A stretch of 64,000 nucleotides of DNA. Origin: Luteolibacter arcticus. GTDB taxonomy: Bacteria; Verrucomicrobiota; Verrucomicrobiia; Verrucomicrobiales; Akkermansiaceae. This document shows, piece after piece, positions 52,065 through 63,675 of this stretch (positions are counted from its first letter, which is position 1; each line of letters opens with the position of its first letter). The position numbers were made by a program, and so were the translations under genes. The notes under the pieces are model-generated. The model was not told the DNA's origin, made no database searches, and saw nothing but the letters and a program-made list of their open reading frames with translations. The stretch covers positions 62,001-126,000 of the forward strand of contig NZ_JAPDDT010000010.1 of NCBI RefSeq assembly GCF_025950235.1, read 5' to 3'.

Positions 52065-53030
52065 TCAACGAAACGACACATCATACCCCCGCTCCTTGCG
52101 GAACTTCTTCAGAAACCGCGGCAGCCATGTCGGCCTCCTTAAGCGCCGTGCGATCCGCCGACGCGCCGTGAACCAATCGGCCAGCCCGGCCCAAAGCCCG
52201 AGCGGTCCACCGCGGGCGATGCCATCCGGCAACTCGTAGCCGAGGAGCTTCATCCGCCGCCCCCGCTCACCGAAAACGTAGCCCCGTGCCCAGGCGCGGC
52301 GATACCAGTTCGACATCTCCTTCTTCCAAGCATCGCGGCTATCCGGAGAGATCTTGTTGTAACGCTTCACCCCGGTGGGATCGCCCAAGCTACCGCCGGT
52401 TGAAGTGACCAACTCCTCGTCCAAGACCGCAGCCAGGTTCTCCCAGCAAAGGTAGGCACCGAGCCGGGCCAATTCCACAGCCGGATCGGTAACGAGGTCC
52501 TCGTACTTGATCTGGAACACGCGCTCGCCGTGTTTCTCACAGAAGTCCTGCAAGCGCTGCTGGCCCTCGTACAGGTCGATGCCGAATTCCTCCGGACACC
52601 AGCGGCCCTTGCGAAAGGTCGAGGACACCGACGACGCGACCGCGAGCGGATGCCGCCACAGCACGATGATCTTAGCATCGGGAAAGGTCGCCAGGATCTC
52701 CTCCGCGATCAGCGTGTAGCGCGGGGTCTTGTCGAGGAACCACTCCTTGCCGCCGGCGAGGCCGTCGTAAATGCCGAGCATCAGCTCGCGGACGCCTTTC
52801 CGGTAGGCCTCGTCATAGCCGTCCCATGCCTTGCGCATGTCGGCGGTGGCGGTCTCGACCAGCGATTCCCAGTAGGTCGCCTTGCGGGTCATCGCGGTGT
52901 CCTCGCCCAAAAAGCGCAGCAGCAGGCTCGGCTCGCCGAGCGTCGCGCATCTCCCGCTCATCAGCAGCAGCCGCTGGAGCAGGGTCGATCCAGCCCTCGG
53001 CAGAGACAGCAGGAAGACCGGGCGGGTCAT
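52065..53030 (-). CDS. Sulfotransferase family protein
   Basis: The 321-residue protein has both PAPS-binding motifs: LSLPRAGSTLLQRLLL near the N-terminus (5'-phosphosulfate loop) and WRHPLAVASSV (3'-phosphate). LEGEPSLLLR-like and DKTPRYT segments complete the fold. It transfers sulfate from PAPS to an acceptor hydroxyl or amine; the acceptor is unknown, and a polysaccharide is a reasonable guess. A basic C-terminal tail (RRRIARRLRRP) may bind membranes. Its ATG overlaps the upstream sulfotransferase stop. Confidence 0.86.
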   Translation of the reverse strand: MTRPVFLLSLPRAGSTLLQRLLLMSGRCATLGEPSLLLRFLGEDTAMTRKATYWESLVETATADMRKAWDGYDEAYRKGVRELMLGIYDGLAGGKEWFLDKTPRYTLIAEEILATFPDAKIIVLWRHPLAVASSVSSTFRKGRWCPEEFGIDLYEGQQRLQDFCEKHGERVFQIKYEDLVTDPAVELARLGAYLCWENLAAVLDEELVTSTGGSLGDPTGVKRYNKISPDSRDAWKKEMSNWYRRAWARGYVFGERGRRMKLLGYELPDGIARGGPLGLWAGLADWFTARRRIARRLRRPTWLPRFLKKFRKERGYDVSFR

Positions 53031-53635
53031 GGGCGTTGGTAGCCGAAGTAGTCGATCTCGTCGGCGAAAGTTTCCGCGATGAAGGCGCTCAGCTTGTCAT
53101 CATAGTACTGCGCCGCGTCGCCCCGCTCGGAGCGATTGCGCACCGGAAGCTCAACCGGCGGAATTTCCAGCCGCTCGCAGACCTTGCGGAAGTCGTCATT
53201 GAGATGCTCGTAGCGGATGATGAAGTCGACATTCGCGAACGGCGGCTTGCCCGCGTCGGTCGGCAGCGCGAAGTACTCGCGCAGCGGGCGGACTTCCTTT
53301 TCGACGAACTTGCGGAACTTCTTCGCGTTCCAGTCCGTCTCGCGGCGGTGCGGCGAGAACCAGAACGAGATCATGCGGTCCCAGGGATTGCGGACGCAGG
53401 CGAACTTGAAGAGGCCCTCGACCGCTTCCGTGCCGAGCTCGCGGTGGTATTCGACGAGTGTCGAGTGCTTCACCAAATCACGCCCATCCGAGCGCACTTC
53501 AAAGCGCTCGACCCCGTCTTGCCCCCCGCTGGCGACGATCCGGTCCTCGGAGTAATCCCGCAGGATGTTCTGGATCGAGTTGCCCGCGGTCTTCGGGATG
53601 TGGACGAAGAGGAAGCGTTTCTGAAAGGAAATCAT
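53027..53635 (-). CDS. Sulfotransferase family 2-like protein
   Basis: From ATG 53635 the protein has 202 residues. FVHIPKTAGNSIQNIL is the 5'-phosphosulfate motif, and FACVRNPWDRMISFW the 3'-phosphate motif, typical of Sulfotransfer_2 (carbohydrate type). It is different from, not a copy of, its downstream neighbour. The two overlap by four bases and form one operon, suggesting successive or alternative sulfation of one product. A longer in-frame start at 53680 is less likely. Confidence 0.85.
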   Translation of the reverse strand: MISFQKRFLFVHIPKTAGNSIQNILRDYSEDRIVASGGQDGVERFEVRSDGRDLVKHSTLVEYHRELGTEAVEGLFKFACVRNPWDRMISFWFSPHRRETDWNAKKFRKFVEKEVRPLREYFALPTDAGKPPFANVDFIIRYEHLNDDFRKVCERLEIPPVELPVRNRSERGDAAQYYDDKLSAFIAETFADEIDYFGYQRP

Positions 53636-53975
53636 GGCGGACGCTTGGCCAGCCTCCCCGAAGCAAGCGTCGCTGGTCAAGGACCGTTCCTGACGGCGAT
53701 GATGTCAGGACGCTGCTCATCGTGATGAAAAGTGTCGGATTCGACACGGCGGCCAATAGCTCGCGATGGTCGAAATCGGACGTCGCCGATCCATGTCATC
53801 GTGAGGTTAGGGAGCCGTGAGACCGTCCGCCATGAAGAGCGTTTTACTGACGGAACTGGTTCATTGACACCGTGTTTCTCATCGCTAGCCTCGCGCGTCC
53901 GCGCCCGGGACATCGGCGACCTTTTCGTCGTCCTGACGCGCCTTTCCATTAGTTAACCTACTCCACGCATTACAG
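53636..53975 (+). promoter_or_regulatory. Intergenic region with possible ppdK promoter
   Basis: This 340-base gap separates the sulfotransferase (-) from ppdK (+). A TTGACA at 53864-53869 is followed after 16 bases by TAGCCT (53886-53891), a plausible but imperfect sigma-70-type promoter with a leader of about 85 bases. Open frames on either strand here are short and lack coding character. No riboswitch fold was recognised. Confidence 0.3.
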
Positions 53976-56855
<2,880 letters not shown>

Positions 56856-56893
56856 GCCGCAAGGCTAGCTAGCTTCCGCTAGATCGATATCGA

Positions 56894-56925
56894 AAGCCGC
56901 TCCGGGAAACCGGAGCGGCTTTTTC
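56894..56925 (+). terminator. Rho-independent terminator of ppdK
   Basis: A 12-bp stem (AAGCCGCTCCGG at 56894-56905 and its complement at 56910-56921) closes a GAAA tetraloop and is followed by a run of T residues. It lies 39 bases after the ppdK stop. Confidence 0.95.
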
Positions 56926-56970
56926 GTTTCGTGGTATTGCAATGCCAACAGCAGGTATTACCCTGCTGGC

Positions 56971-57231
56971 ATGGCGATCATCACCTGCAAGATCCCCAAG
57001 GAACTCGACGAGCAACTTGCCGCAGCAGCCGGGATCCGCCGCGTGTCAAAATCTGCCATCGTGCGGCAGGCGTTGGAAGCGGCACTCGCGGCTAAGAAGC
57101 CCGCTGCAGCCAGCCTTTTCGAGCAGATGAAAGACGGCCTTGGCTGCATCGACAGCGGTGTCTCCGACCTCGCAACCAACAAGAAGCACCTCGAAGGCTA
57201 TGGCGGGAAAAAAGTGCGCCGCGCTCCTTGA
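56971..57231 (+). CDS. Ribbon-helix-helix antitoxin
   Basis: The 86-residue protein begins with a beta strand (AIITCKIPKELDEQL), then helices RRVSKSAIVRQALEAALA, the usual RHH DNA-binding arrangement, and a flexible C-terminal region that would wrap the toxin. Its 3' end overlaps the PIN toxin gene by 32 bases. It probably represses its own operon. The gap from the ppdK terminator is 45 bases and shows no other feature. Confidence 0.8.
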   Translation: MAIITCKIPKELDEQLAAAAGIRRVSKSAIVRQALEAALAAKKPAAASLFEQMKDGLGCIDSGVSDLATNKKHLEGYGGKKVRRAP

Positions 57232-57622
57232 TTCGGGGCCGCTGGTAGCACTGCTCGATGCGAGGCAGGCGACCCATGCGTGGGCGGCGGACCAACTCCG
57301 CCACCTGACCGCGCCCTTGCTGACGTGCGAAGCGGTTCTCTCGGAAACGCTTTTCCTTCTTCAGCATTCCCGCCGTGCGACCGAACAGATCCAAGCTTGG
57401 CGCCGGAACGGACTGCTCGCCTGCTGGGGTGGCTTTGACAATTCCGCTGACGAAGTTTTCACATTGATGGCCCGTTACGAAAGCGTGCCCATGTCCTTCG
57501 CCGACGCATGCCTCGTCCGGATGTCCGAACTCTGGCCCAAGACTCCCGTCTTCACCCTTGATTCCGATTTCCGGATCTACCGCCGGAACAAGCGTCAAGT
57601 CATCCCGTTGATCGCCCCGTAA
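57200..57622 (+). CDS. PIN-domain toxin (VapC-like)
   Basis: From ATG 57200 the protein has 140 residues. The PIN acidic residues are all in place: ALLDSGPLVALLD (Asp11), CEAVLSETLFLL (Glu near 43), SFADACLVRM (Asp near 101), and FTLDSDFRIY (Asp near 121). It would cleave RNA, often tRNA or rRNA. GAAGG at 57193-57197 is a good ribosome-binding site and supports this start within the antitoxin gene. The in-frame start at 57140 is less likely. Confidence 0.87.
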   Translation: MAGKKCAALLDSGPLVALLDARQATHAWAADQLRHLTAPLLTCEAVLSETLFLLQHSRRATEQIQAWRRNGLLACWGGFDNSADEVFTLMARYESVPMSFADACLVRMSELWPKTPVFTLDSDFRIYRRNKRQVIPLIAP

Positions 57623-57708
57623 ACCCTCCGCCAGCCTCACGTAGATGGCCGAGGGATTAACGGGAAAATGCATCATGCGGATCAGGTCATTTTAGCGATT
57701 GCTTTGCC

Positions 57709-59949
57709 TCACCTCACCGTCTCATCCGTCGGCGCGAATTGCGGCGTCACGGCCGGCCACGAGAGCTTTGCGCCGGGGAAGGATGGGCTGCCAGCGGCGA
57801 GGCGGCCGGTCGCGGGGTTGAAGCTGAGCGGTTTCGTCATCAGGAACACGAAGACATCGAGCCCGATCCCATCCTCGCTGACCGTCGTGCGAACGCCGCC
57901 GTCGGGAAGGACGACGCGCTCGGTGGAGGTAAAGGTGCCGGTCGCGGTGAGGTTGAAATAGAGGGCATTGCCGTTGAATACCTGAAGCACGCAGTTGTTC
58001 CTAATGAGGTGGGTCAGCACGCCCTGGCCGGCTTCGGCCGGATCGATCGAAGTGAGTGAGGATCCCCCCGACCACGTGACGGTGGTGGCCACGTCCGGAT
58101 GATGCGCGCCGCTGGCGGTGACAGTGCCGGTGCAGTCGGCCATGTTCGAGAAGACGACGCCGAGGTACTGCGGGGTCATTTCCGGCATGCCGCGGGAGCC
58201 ATGGATATCGCCGCGGAACTTCACATTCAGATCCATGGTCGCGCTGAGCGCCCCTTCACTGGAGACCTCGTATTTGAATGGCACCGTCCACTCGGTGATC
58301 GGGACCTTGTTACTATACGTGTAGTAGTCTTTGCTCTTCACGACCTGGATCTCGCCGCGCGGCGGACTCTGCGGTGTGCGGATGACGATGCCGTTGTAGT
58401 GATGCCAACGCTCCACGTGCACCGGCTGTCCGCCCCACAGGACGCTGCGATCCGACGGGCCGGGGTCGGGGCCGAAGTCGCCCTCGATCAGGTATTTGCT
58501 GAAGGGCTCGGCTTCGTCATGGGCTTCCGCGATCATCCGCATCACCGACGGCAGTAGGATGTGCCCCGGGGTCTGCTTATGGTGATACCACACCAGCTTC
58601 GCGTTCGGCCGGCCTTGGTTTGAGTACTTCGGGCTCGGGTCATAGTCGTAGCCGTTCTGGGCCATCCACCAGCGGATCGCATCGAGCGAGAATGAGCGCT
58701 CCTTCGGCATCGAGATCGGCGGCTCCTCGTTGGTGCCAAGCAGCCGGTCGAAGATCTTGAGGCACGGCGTGCCGCTCTGGTCGCCCGAAAGCCAGTCCCA
58801 ACTCACGAACGAGCCCGCATTCGCATCGATGAAGGCTTTCCCCAGATCGGGGTCCGCACCGAAGCAGGCGTCCAGCACCACGATGGAGTGCGGCGCGAAG
58901 TGCATGCGCTGGCGGATGAACTTCGCCGTGATCCCATACTGCGGCACCGTCTCGCCCTTTACGATGCCCAGCTCCAGCTCTCCGGACTGGCGCAGCTCGC
59001 TGTAGATCGGCCGGGTATAGTAGGCTTCGGCATAGTCGCCGGTCACGATCATGACCCCTTGCTTCACGCCCTTCTCATCTTCATAGGGAACGCCGTGCGC
59101 GTGCCAAAAAAGCACGCCGAGCGGCGAGCCGTCCGGCGCCCACGACACGATCTGCGGGACCGTCGTGGAGGGGTAGTTCGTGGCCGTGTAGCCTTTGCCA
59201 TTCAACCGGCCAGCGATGGTCGGCGCGGAGTTCGGAAAATGTGACTCCAGCGAGAAGGCGGCCACCGCGCGGTTCTTTCCGGGCAGGTCGCCAATGGGGG
59301 CGGCCGTCGGGCCGAAGGTGGGCGTCTCCACCGGGACGTCGGAGGCAGCGATGGGCATCGGCGTGCCACCATCGGCGGAGGTGCGCGGCTTCTGCATGAG
59401 CACGCAGACATCGCCATCGGCGAAGCGGATGCAGATGTTGCCCGCAAGGGACTCGGCCCACGCATCCTCGACATTCGGCTGCGACTTCGCCCACGCGATC
59501 AGGTTCGCGCGGAAGGTCTCACCGGGCAGATGATCCCACTCGATCATCTTGGCTCCCGCCGTGGAAAGCAGGCCGACCTTCACTGACTCCGCGACGGCCG
59601 GTCCGTAGGAGAGCGTGATCAGGTCCGGGTTGGAGAGCTCCACGGCGGGCGGCGTGATTTCAGGGCCGGTGCGGACCCGGGCAAAGCATCGTCCTCCGGG
59701 CTGGGCTGGCAGGCGGAAAATCAGGTTCGCTGCGCGGCCATCGGTGGAGCAGGCGAGCATCTTGCGCCACGGTGCGGGCGACGAGAGATCGGTGGTCACT
59801 TCCAGCACCGCATGGCGGGTGCCTGCCGGAATGCTCGCATTCACCTGAAAACGGCCCAGCGAATCGATGCAGGTGCCGGTGGTGGCGGGGTTCGCATTCG
59901 CGCCGAGACACAAGGCCAGCGCGAGGGAAAGAACCTGGAGGAGTTTCAT
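57709..59949 (-). CDS. Secreted clan-CD cysteine peptidase (caspase/CHAT-like)
   Basis: From ATG 59949 the protein has 746 residues and a signal peptide (MKLLQVLSLALALCLGANA). Residues about 1-200 are beta-rich. The peptidase core lies at about 225-400: VLFWHAHGVPYED supplies His285-Gly286 and SIVVLDACFGADPD supplies Cys362 after Asp360-Ala, the H-G ... D-A-C dyad of caspase-, gingipain- and CHAT-type enzymes. FVSWDWLSGD follows. About 340 residues of unknown fold come after. It is divergent from a histidine kinase with a shared 101-base upstream region. Confidence 0.72.
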   Translation of the reverse strand: MKLLQVLSLALALCLGANANPATTGTCIDSLGRFQVNASIPAGTRHAVLEVTTDLSSPAPWRKMLACSTDGRAANLIFRLPAQPGGRCFARVRTGPEITPPAVELSNPDLITLSYGPAVAESVKVGLLSTAGAKMIEWDHLPGETFRANLIAWAKSQPNVEDAWAESLAGNICIRFADGDVCVLMQKPRTSADGGTPMPIAASDVPVETPTFGPTAAPIGDLPGKNRAVAAFSLESHFPNSAPTIAGRLNGKGYTATNYPSTTVPQIVSWAPDGSPLGVLFWHAHGVPYEDEKGVKQGVMIVTGDYAEAYYTRPIYSELRQSGELELGIVKGETVPQYGITAKFIRQRMHFAPHSIVVLDACFGADPDLGKAFIDANAGSFVSWDWLSGDQSGTPCLKIFDRLLGTNEEPPISMPKERSFSLDAIRWWMAQNGYDYDPSPKYSNQGRPNAKLVWYHHKQTPGHILLPSVMRMIAEAHDEAEPFSKYLIEGDFGPDPGPSDRSVLWGGQPVHVERWHHYNGIVIRTPQSPPRGEIQVVKSKDYYTYSNKVPITEWTVPFKYEVSSEGALSATMDLNVKFRGDIHGSRGMPEMTPQYLGVVFSNMADCTGTVTASGAHHPDVATTVTWSGGSSLTSIDPAEAGQGVLTHLIRNNCVLQVFNGNALYFNLTATGTFTSTERVVLPDGGVRTTVSEDGIGLDVFVFLMTKPLSFNPATGRLAAGSPSFPGAKLSWPAVTPQFAPTDETVR

Positions 59950-60050
59950 GGGGCCGGGACCATGCCGGTCTCCGCCGCCTCCCGTAAATGGGTCGAAAGG
60001 ACCAAAGGCCGCGCCTTCCCAAGCACCGCGATCCGCGGCATAAATAGGGC

Positions 60051-62405
60051 ATGGAATCGCGTCACGGCCAAGCTCTCCCGCCCTCCGCCCTGGGCGGCGA
60101 TTGGTTCCGCGTGCTCTTCGAGCGCAGCGCCGATGCGATGACCTTGATCGATCCGGCAACGGGCAGCTTCATCGATTGCAACGAGGCCTCGGCCGAAGCC
60201 ATCGGAGCAAAAAACCGCGTGGAGTTGTTAGGATTATCCCCTCCATCACTCGCGCCGGAGTTCCAGTCGGACGGGCGGCTCTCGACGGAAGCCGTGGCAG
60301 AGCACACGCGGCTCACCTTGGAGAAAGGCAGCCACCGCTTCGATTGGCTGATGAAGCGGCTCGATGGCATCGTCACCCGCGTGGACATCGTGGCCACGGT
60401 GTTAGAGGCGGACGGCCGCAAGGTGATCCTGACCACCACGCGCAATGTTGAGCACAGCAAGCGCGTCGAGGATGACCTGCGCGTCTCCGAGTCGCGCTGG
60501 AGCCGGGTCTTCGAGCAGGCGCCCATCAGCATCCAGATCTTCTCGCCCGACGGTGCCAGCCGGCGGGTCAATGCCGCCTTCCGCAAGCTCTTCGAGCCGG
60601 TCGTGCCGGACCTCAGCGAATTCAATATCCGCCGGGATCCGCAGCTCGCCGCCGCCGGTCTCAGCGGACACATCGAACGCGCCTTCAATGGAGAGGTCGT
60701 CAGCATTTCCTCGATTCCTTTCGAAATGCGCATCGGCGAGGGCCGGCCTTCGCGCGGGGTGCGGTGGATCGGCTCGACCATGTTCCCGGTCGTGGATCCC
60801 GACACCGGCCAGCTTGTCGAAGTCGTCTGCGTTCACGAGGACGACACCGCGCGCAAGCAAGCCGAGATCGCGATCCAGGAACTGAACCAATCGCTCGAAT
60901 CGAAATTCGCCGAGCGAACCACCGAGCTGCGCGAATCCGAGAAGCGCTTCAAGGCACTCTTCGAGCACTCGCCCGTCGGCATGGCGCGGGTCGATTGGGA
61001 AGGCAACTTCCTACAGGTCAACTCATCCTTCGCCGAGGTCGTCGGCTATACGAGGGAAGAGGTGGAGCAGATGAGCTACTGGGAAATCACGCCGCCGGAG
61101 TACAAGGAGGATGAAGACCAGATCCTCGAGTCGGTGAAGGTCAACGGCCACTTCGGACCCTTCGAGAAAGAGTACGTCCATCGCGATGGCCACCGCGTGC
61201 AAATCACCATCAGCGGCATGCTCATCGAACGCGAAGGCGGGCTCTACGAGCTGTGGGGCATTACCCAAGACATCTCGATCCGGAAGCGCGCCGAAGAAGC
61301 GCTGCGGGCCTCGGAGAAGAAGTTCCGCACGCTCTTCGAGGAGTCCCGCCAAGGCGTGATGCTCCACGACGAGAACACGCTATTCTCGGAAGTGAATCCC
61401 GCTGCCGCGGCGATGTTTGGACACGACCCGTCCTATTTCATCGGCCGCCATCCTTCCGAGGTCGCGCCTGAGTATCAGCCGAATGGCGAACTGTCCGCGA
61501 CGGTCGCCATGCGGGAGATCAAGAAATGCCTCGCCACCGGCACCGCGCGCTTCGATTGGACCCACCGTCATGCCGATGGCCATGACGTCTCGATCGAGGT
61601 CGTGCTGAGCCGCATCCCGCAAGGCGACAAAAACTTCATGCAGGCAGTCGTCATCGACATGACCGAGCGCAAGCGCACCGAGGAGGAACTGAAGCGCGCC
61701 CTGGAACGCGAGCGCGAGCTGAGCCAGCTCAAGAGCAACTTCGTCTCGATGGTCTCCCACGAATTCAGAACGCCGCTCGGCATAATCCAGTCATCGGCAG
61801 AGATCCTAGATGACTACCTCGACCAGCTCGATCCCGCCGAGCGCCACGATCAACTCGTCTCCATCATCAAGAACTCCCGCCGCATGGCCGGACTGATGGA
61901 AGACGTGCTCCTGTTAGGCCGGTTGGATTCCGGACGCATGGAGTTCGTCCCGCGTCCGCTCGATCTCGCCGGGCTGTGCCGCCGCATGGTGGATGAAGTG
62001 CGCTCGACCACCGACGCGCGTTGCCCCATCGACTTCTCGACACGCGATCTACCCGTCGAAGCCCTGACCGATGAGAGCCTGCTGCGCCACATCCTGCTCA
62101 ACCTGCTGAGCAACGCCGTGAAGTATTCACCCGATGGCGCTGCGGTGACCTTCCGCGCCGTCTGCGAGGGTGACTCGCTGGTCTTCGCGGTGCGGGACGA
62201 GGGCATCGGCATCCCGGAGCAGGACTTGCCCGATCTCTTCGAAGCATTCCGCCGTGGCTCGAATGTCGGCCAGACGCCCGGCACCGGCCTTGGCCTGGTG
62301 ATCGTGAAGCAGAGCGTGGAACTGCACCGCGGCACCATCACCGTCAACAGCCGCGAAAGTGGAGGCACCACCTTCACCGTCGAGATCCCGTTTTCCCCAG
62401 CCTGA
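60051..62405 (+). CDS. Cytosolic multi-PAS sensor histidine kinase
   Basis: The 784-residue kinase has four PAS-like domains (about 15-140, 147-270, 297-415 and 423-545) and no membrane helix, so it senses a cytosolic signal. The HisKA domain carries the phosphorylated His570 in SMVSHEFRTPLG. The ATPase domain shows N (LLSNAVKYS), G1 (DEGIGIP) and G2 (GTGLGLVIVKQ) boxes. A coiled coil joins PAS2 and PAS3. It lies six bases before its response regulator, and the pair is almost certainly one system. Confidence 0.95.
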   Translation: MESRHGQALPPSALGGDWFRVLFERSADAMTLIDPATGSFIDCNEASAEAIGAKNRVELLGLSPPSLAPEFQSDGRLSTEAVAEHTRLTLEKGSHRFDWLMKRLDGIVTRVDIVATVLEADGRKVILTTTRNVEHSKRVEDDLRVSESRWSRVFEQAPISIQIFSPDGASRRVNAAFRKLFEPVVPDLSEFNIRRDPQLAAAGLSGHIERAFNGEVVSISSIPFEMRIGEGRPSRGVRWIGSTMFPVVDPDTGQLVEVVCVHEDDTARKQAEIAIQELNQSLESKFAERTTELRESEKRFKALFEHSPVGMARVDWEGNFLQVNSSFAEVVGYTREEVEQMSYWEITPPEYKEDEDQILESVKVNGHFGPFEKEYVHRDGHRVQITISGMLIEREGGLYELWGITQDISIRKRAEEALRASEKKFRTLFEESRQGVMLHDENTLFSEVNPAAAAMFGHDPSYFIGRHPSEVAPEYQPNGELSATVAMREIKKCLATGTARFDWTHRHADGHDVSIEVVLSRIPQGDKNFMQAVVIDMTERKRTEEELKRALERERELSQLKSNFVSMVSHEFRTPLGIIQSSAEILDDYLDQLDPAERHDQLVSIIKNSRRMAGLMEDVLLLGRLDSGRMEFVPRPLDLAGLCRRMVDEVRSTTDARCPIDFSTRDLPVEALTDESLLRHILLNLLSNAVKYSPDGAAVTFRAVCEGDSLVFAVRDEGIGIPEQDLPDLFEAFRRGSNVGQTPGTGLGLVIVKQSVELHRGTITVNSRESGGTTFTVEIPFSPA

Positions 62406-62411
62406 TAGATT

Positions 62412-63038
62412 ATGAAAAAGACGATTCTCATCATCGAAGACGAGCCCGAGATGCGCCGGAATCTGGCGACCATCCTGCGCTTGGAGCAGTTTCACCCGGT
62501 CGTCGCCGAAAACGGTCGCATCGGGGTCGAGGCGGCGTTGCGGGAAAAGCCCGATCTCATCCTCTGCGACGTGATGATGCCGGAGCTGGATGGCTACGGC
62601 GTTCTCCGCGAACTCCGCGCGGACGCGGCCACCCGCGCGACGCCGTTCATTTTCCTGACCGCCAAGGGCGAGAAGCCGGACATCCGCTCTGGCATGAACC
62701 TCGGCGCCGACGATTACCTGACCAAGCCGGTCGCCAAGGCCGACCTGCTCGATGCGATTTCCTCCCGCCTCACCCGCGCGGGCCAGAGCGTCGTGACGGC
62801 GTTCGACCCCGATTTCAGCTCCGCCGCACCGCTCGAGGCCACCTTCAGCCTGACCCCGCGCGTCGCGGAGACCCTGCTGTGGCTCTCCCAAGGCAAGACC
62901 AACGGCGACATCGCCACCATCCTCGGCATCAGCGAGAGCACGGTGAAGAAGCACGTGCTGGAGATATTTGCGGCCCTGAACGTGGAAACTCGCACCGCTG
63001 CCTGCCTGCTGGCGGTGGAGGCGCTCAGCGCGAGTTAG
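62412..63038 (+). CDS. Response regulator with LuxR-type helix-turn-helix
   Basis: The 208-residue protein has a receiver domain (phosphoacceptor Asp53 in LILCDVMMPELDG; Lys in LTKPVAKADLL) and a NarL/LuxR-like DNA-binding domain at about 145-205 (LTPRVAETLLWLSQGKTNGDIATILGISESTVKKHVLEIFAALNV). It is the output partner of the PAS kinase directly upstream. Its targets are unknown; the adjacent divergent peptidase gene is an obvious candidate by position only. Confidence 0.95.
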   Translation: MKKTILIIEDEPEMRRNLATILRLEQFHPVVAENGRIGVEAALREKPDLILCDVMMPELDGYGVLRELRADAATRATPFIFLTAKGEKPDIRSGMNLGADDYLTKPVAKADLLDAISSRLTRAGQSVVTAFDPDFSSAAPLEATFSLTPRVAETLLWLSQGKTNGDIATILGISESTVKKHVLEIFAALNVETRTAACLLAVEALSAS

Positions 63039-63138
63039 GCAAGATTCCCGTCCCATGCTGCCCCCGAAGTGACGAAAAAATCGGAAACTATTTCCATTCA
63101 GTTTAAACCTGCAGCAGCCGAAAGTCGTAGCAAGTAAG

Positions 63139-63675
63139 GTGGAAGAGCACCGAGAAGCCCAAGACCTCGAAGATTTCGTCACTGCAATGACCGGATGCCA
63201 GGCGGACCTGTTCGCTTTCATCCGGATGTTGTGCGGTGACGCGCACCTGGCTGCGGACATCCGGCAGGCGGTCAATGTCACGCTGTGGCGGAAACGCGAC
63301 GACTTCACTCCGGGCACCAATTTCCGCAACTGGGCTTATCGGGTCGCGGATTACGAGGTGAAGTCCCAGCTTCGCAAGCTGAGGCGGAGGCGATGCCTGC
63401 CGCTCGACGAGGGATTGCTGGAGCGCTTCGCCACCGAGCTTCCCGCCGCGGTGGATGAATTGCCGGAGCGCCGGGTCGCGCTCGCCCGTTGCATGGAACG
63501 GCTGAACGCACGCGATCTCGAGCTGCTCCGCCACCGCTATTGGTCCGAGGGCTCGCTGGAAACCCACGCGAAATCGATTAACCGCAGCGTTGGCACGCTG
63601 AAGGCCAGACTCTTTCAATTGCGCTCGTTGCTGCGGCAGTGCGTGCGACAACGACTTGTGGAAGCACACGAATGA
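63139..63675 (+). CDS. ECF sigma factor (planctomycete/verrucomicrobial type)
   Basis: The 178-residue protein has region 2 (DLFAFIRMLCGDAHLAADIRQAVNVTLWRKRDDF, NFRNWAYRVADYEVKSQLRK) and region 4 (LNARDLELLRHRYWSEGSLETHAKSINRSVGTLKARLFQLR). The W-[RK]-K/R pattern in region 2 is typical of ECF groups expanded in Planctomycetes and Verrucomicrobia. It starts with GTG at 63139. The stop overlaps the next gene's ATG by four bases. Confidence 0.9.
   Translation: MEEHREAQDLEDFVTAMTGCQADLFAFIRMLCGDAHLAADIRQAVNVTLWRKRDDFTPGTNFRNWAYRVADYEVKSQLRKLRRRRCLPLDEGLLERFATELPAAVDELPERRVALARCMERLNARDLELLRHRYWSEGSLETHAKSINRSVGTLKARLFQLRSLLRQCVRQRLVEAHE

Noticed and set aside
53677..53949. A 90-codon open frame upstream of ppdK
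   Set aside because: No ribosome-binding site, no domain, high Arg/Ser content typical of non-coding frames, and it overlaps the likely ppdK promoter.
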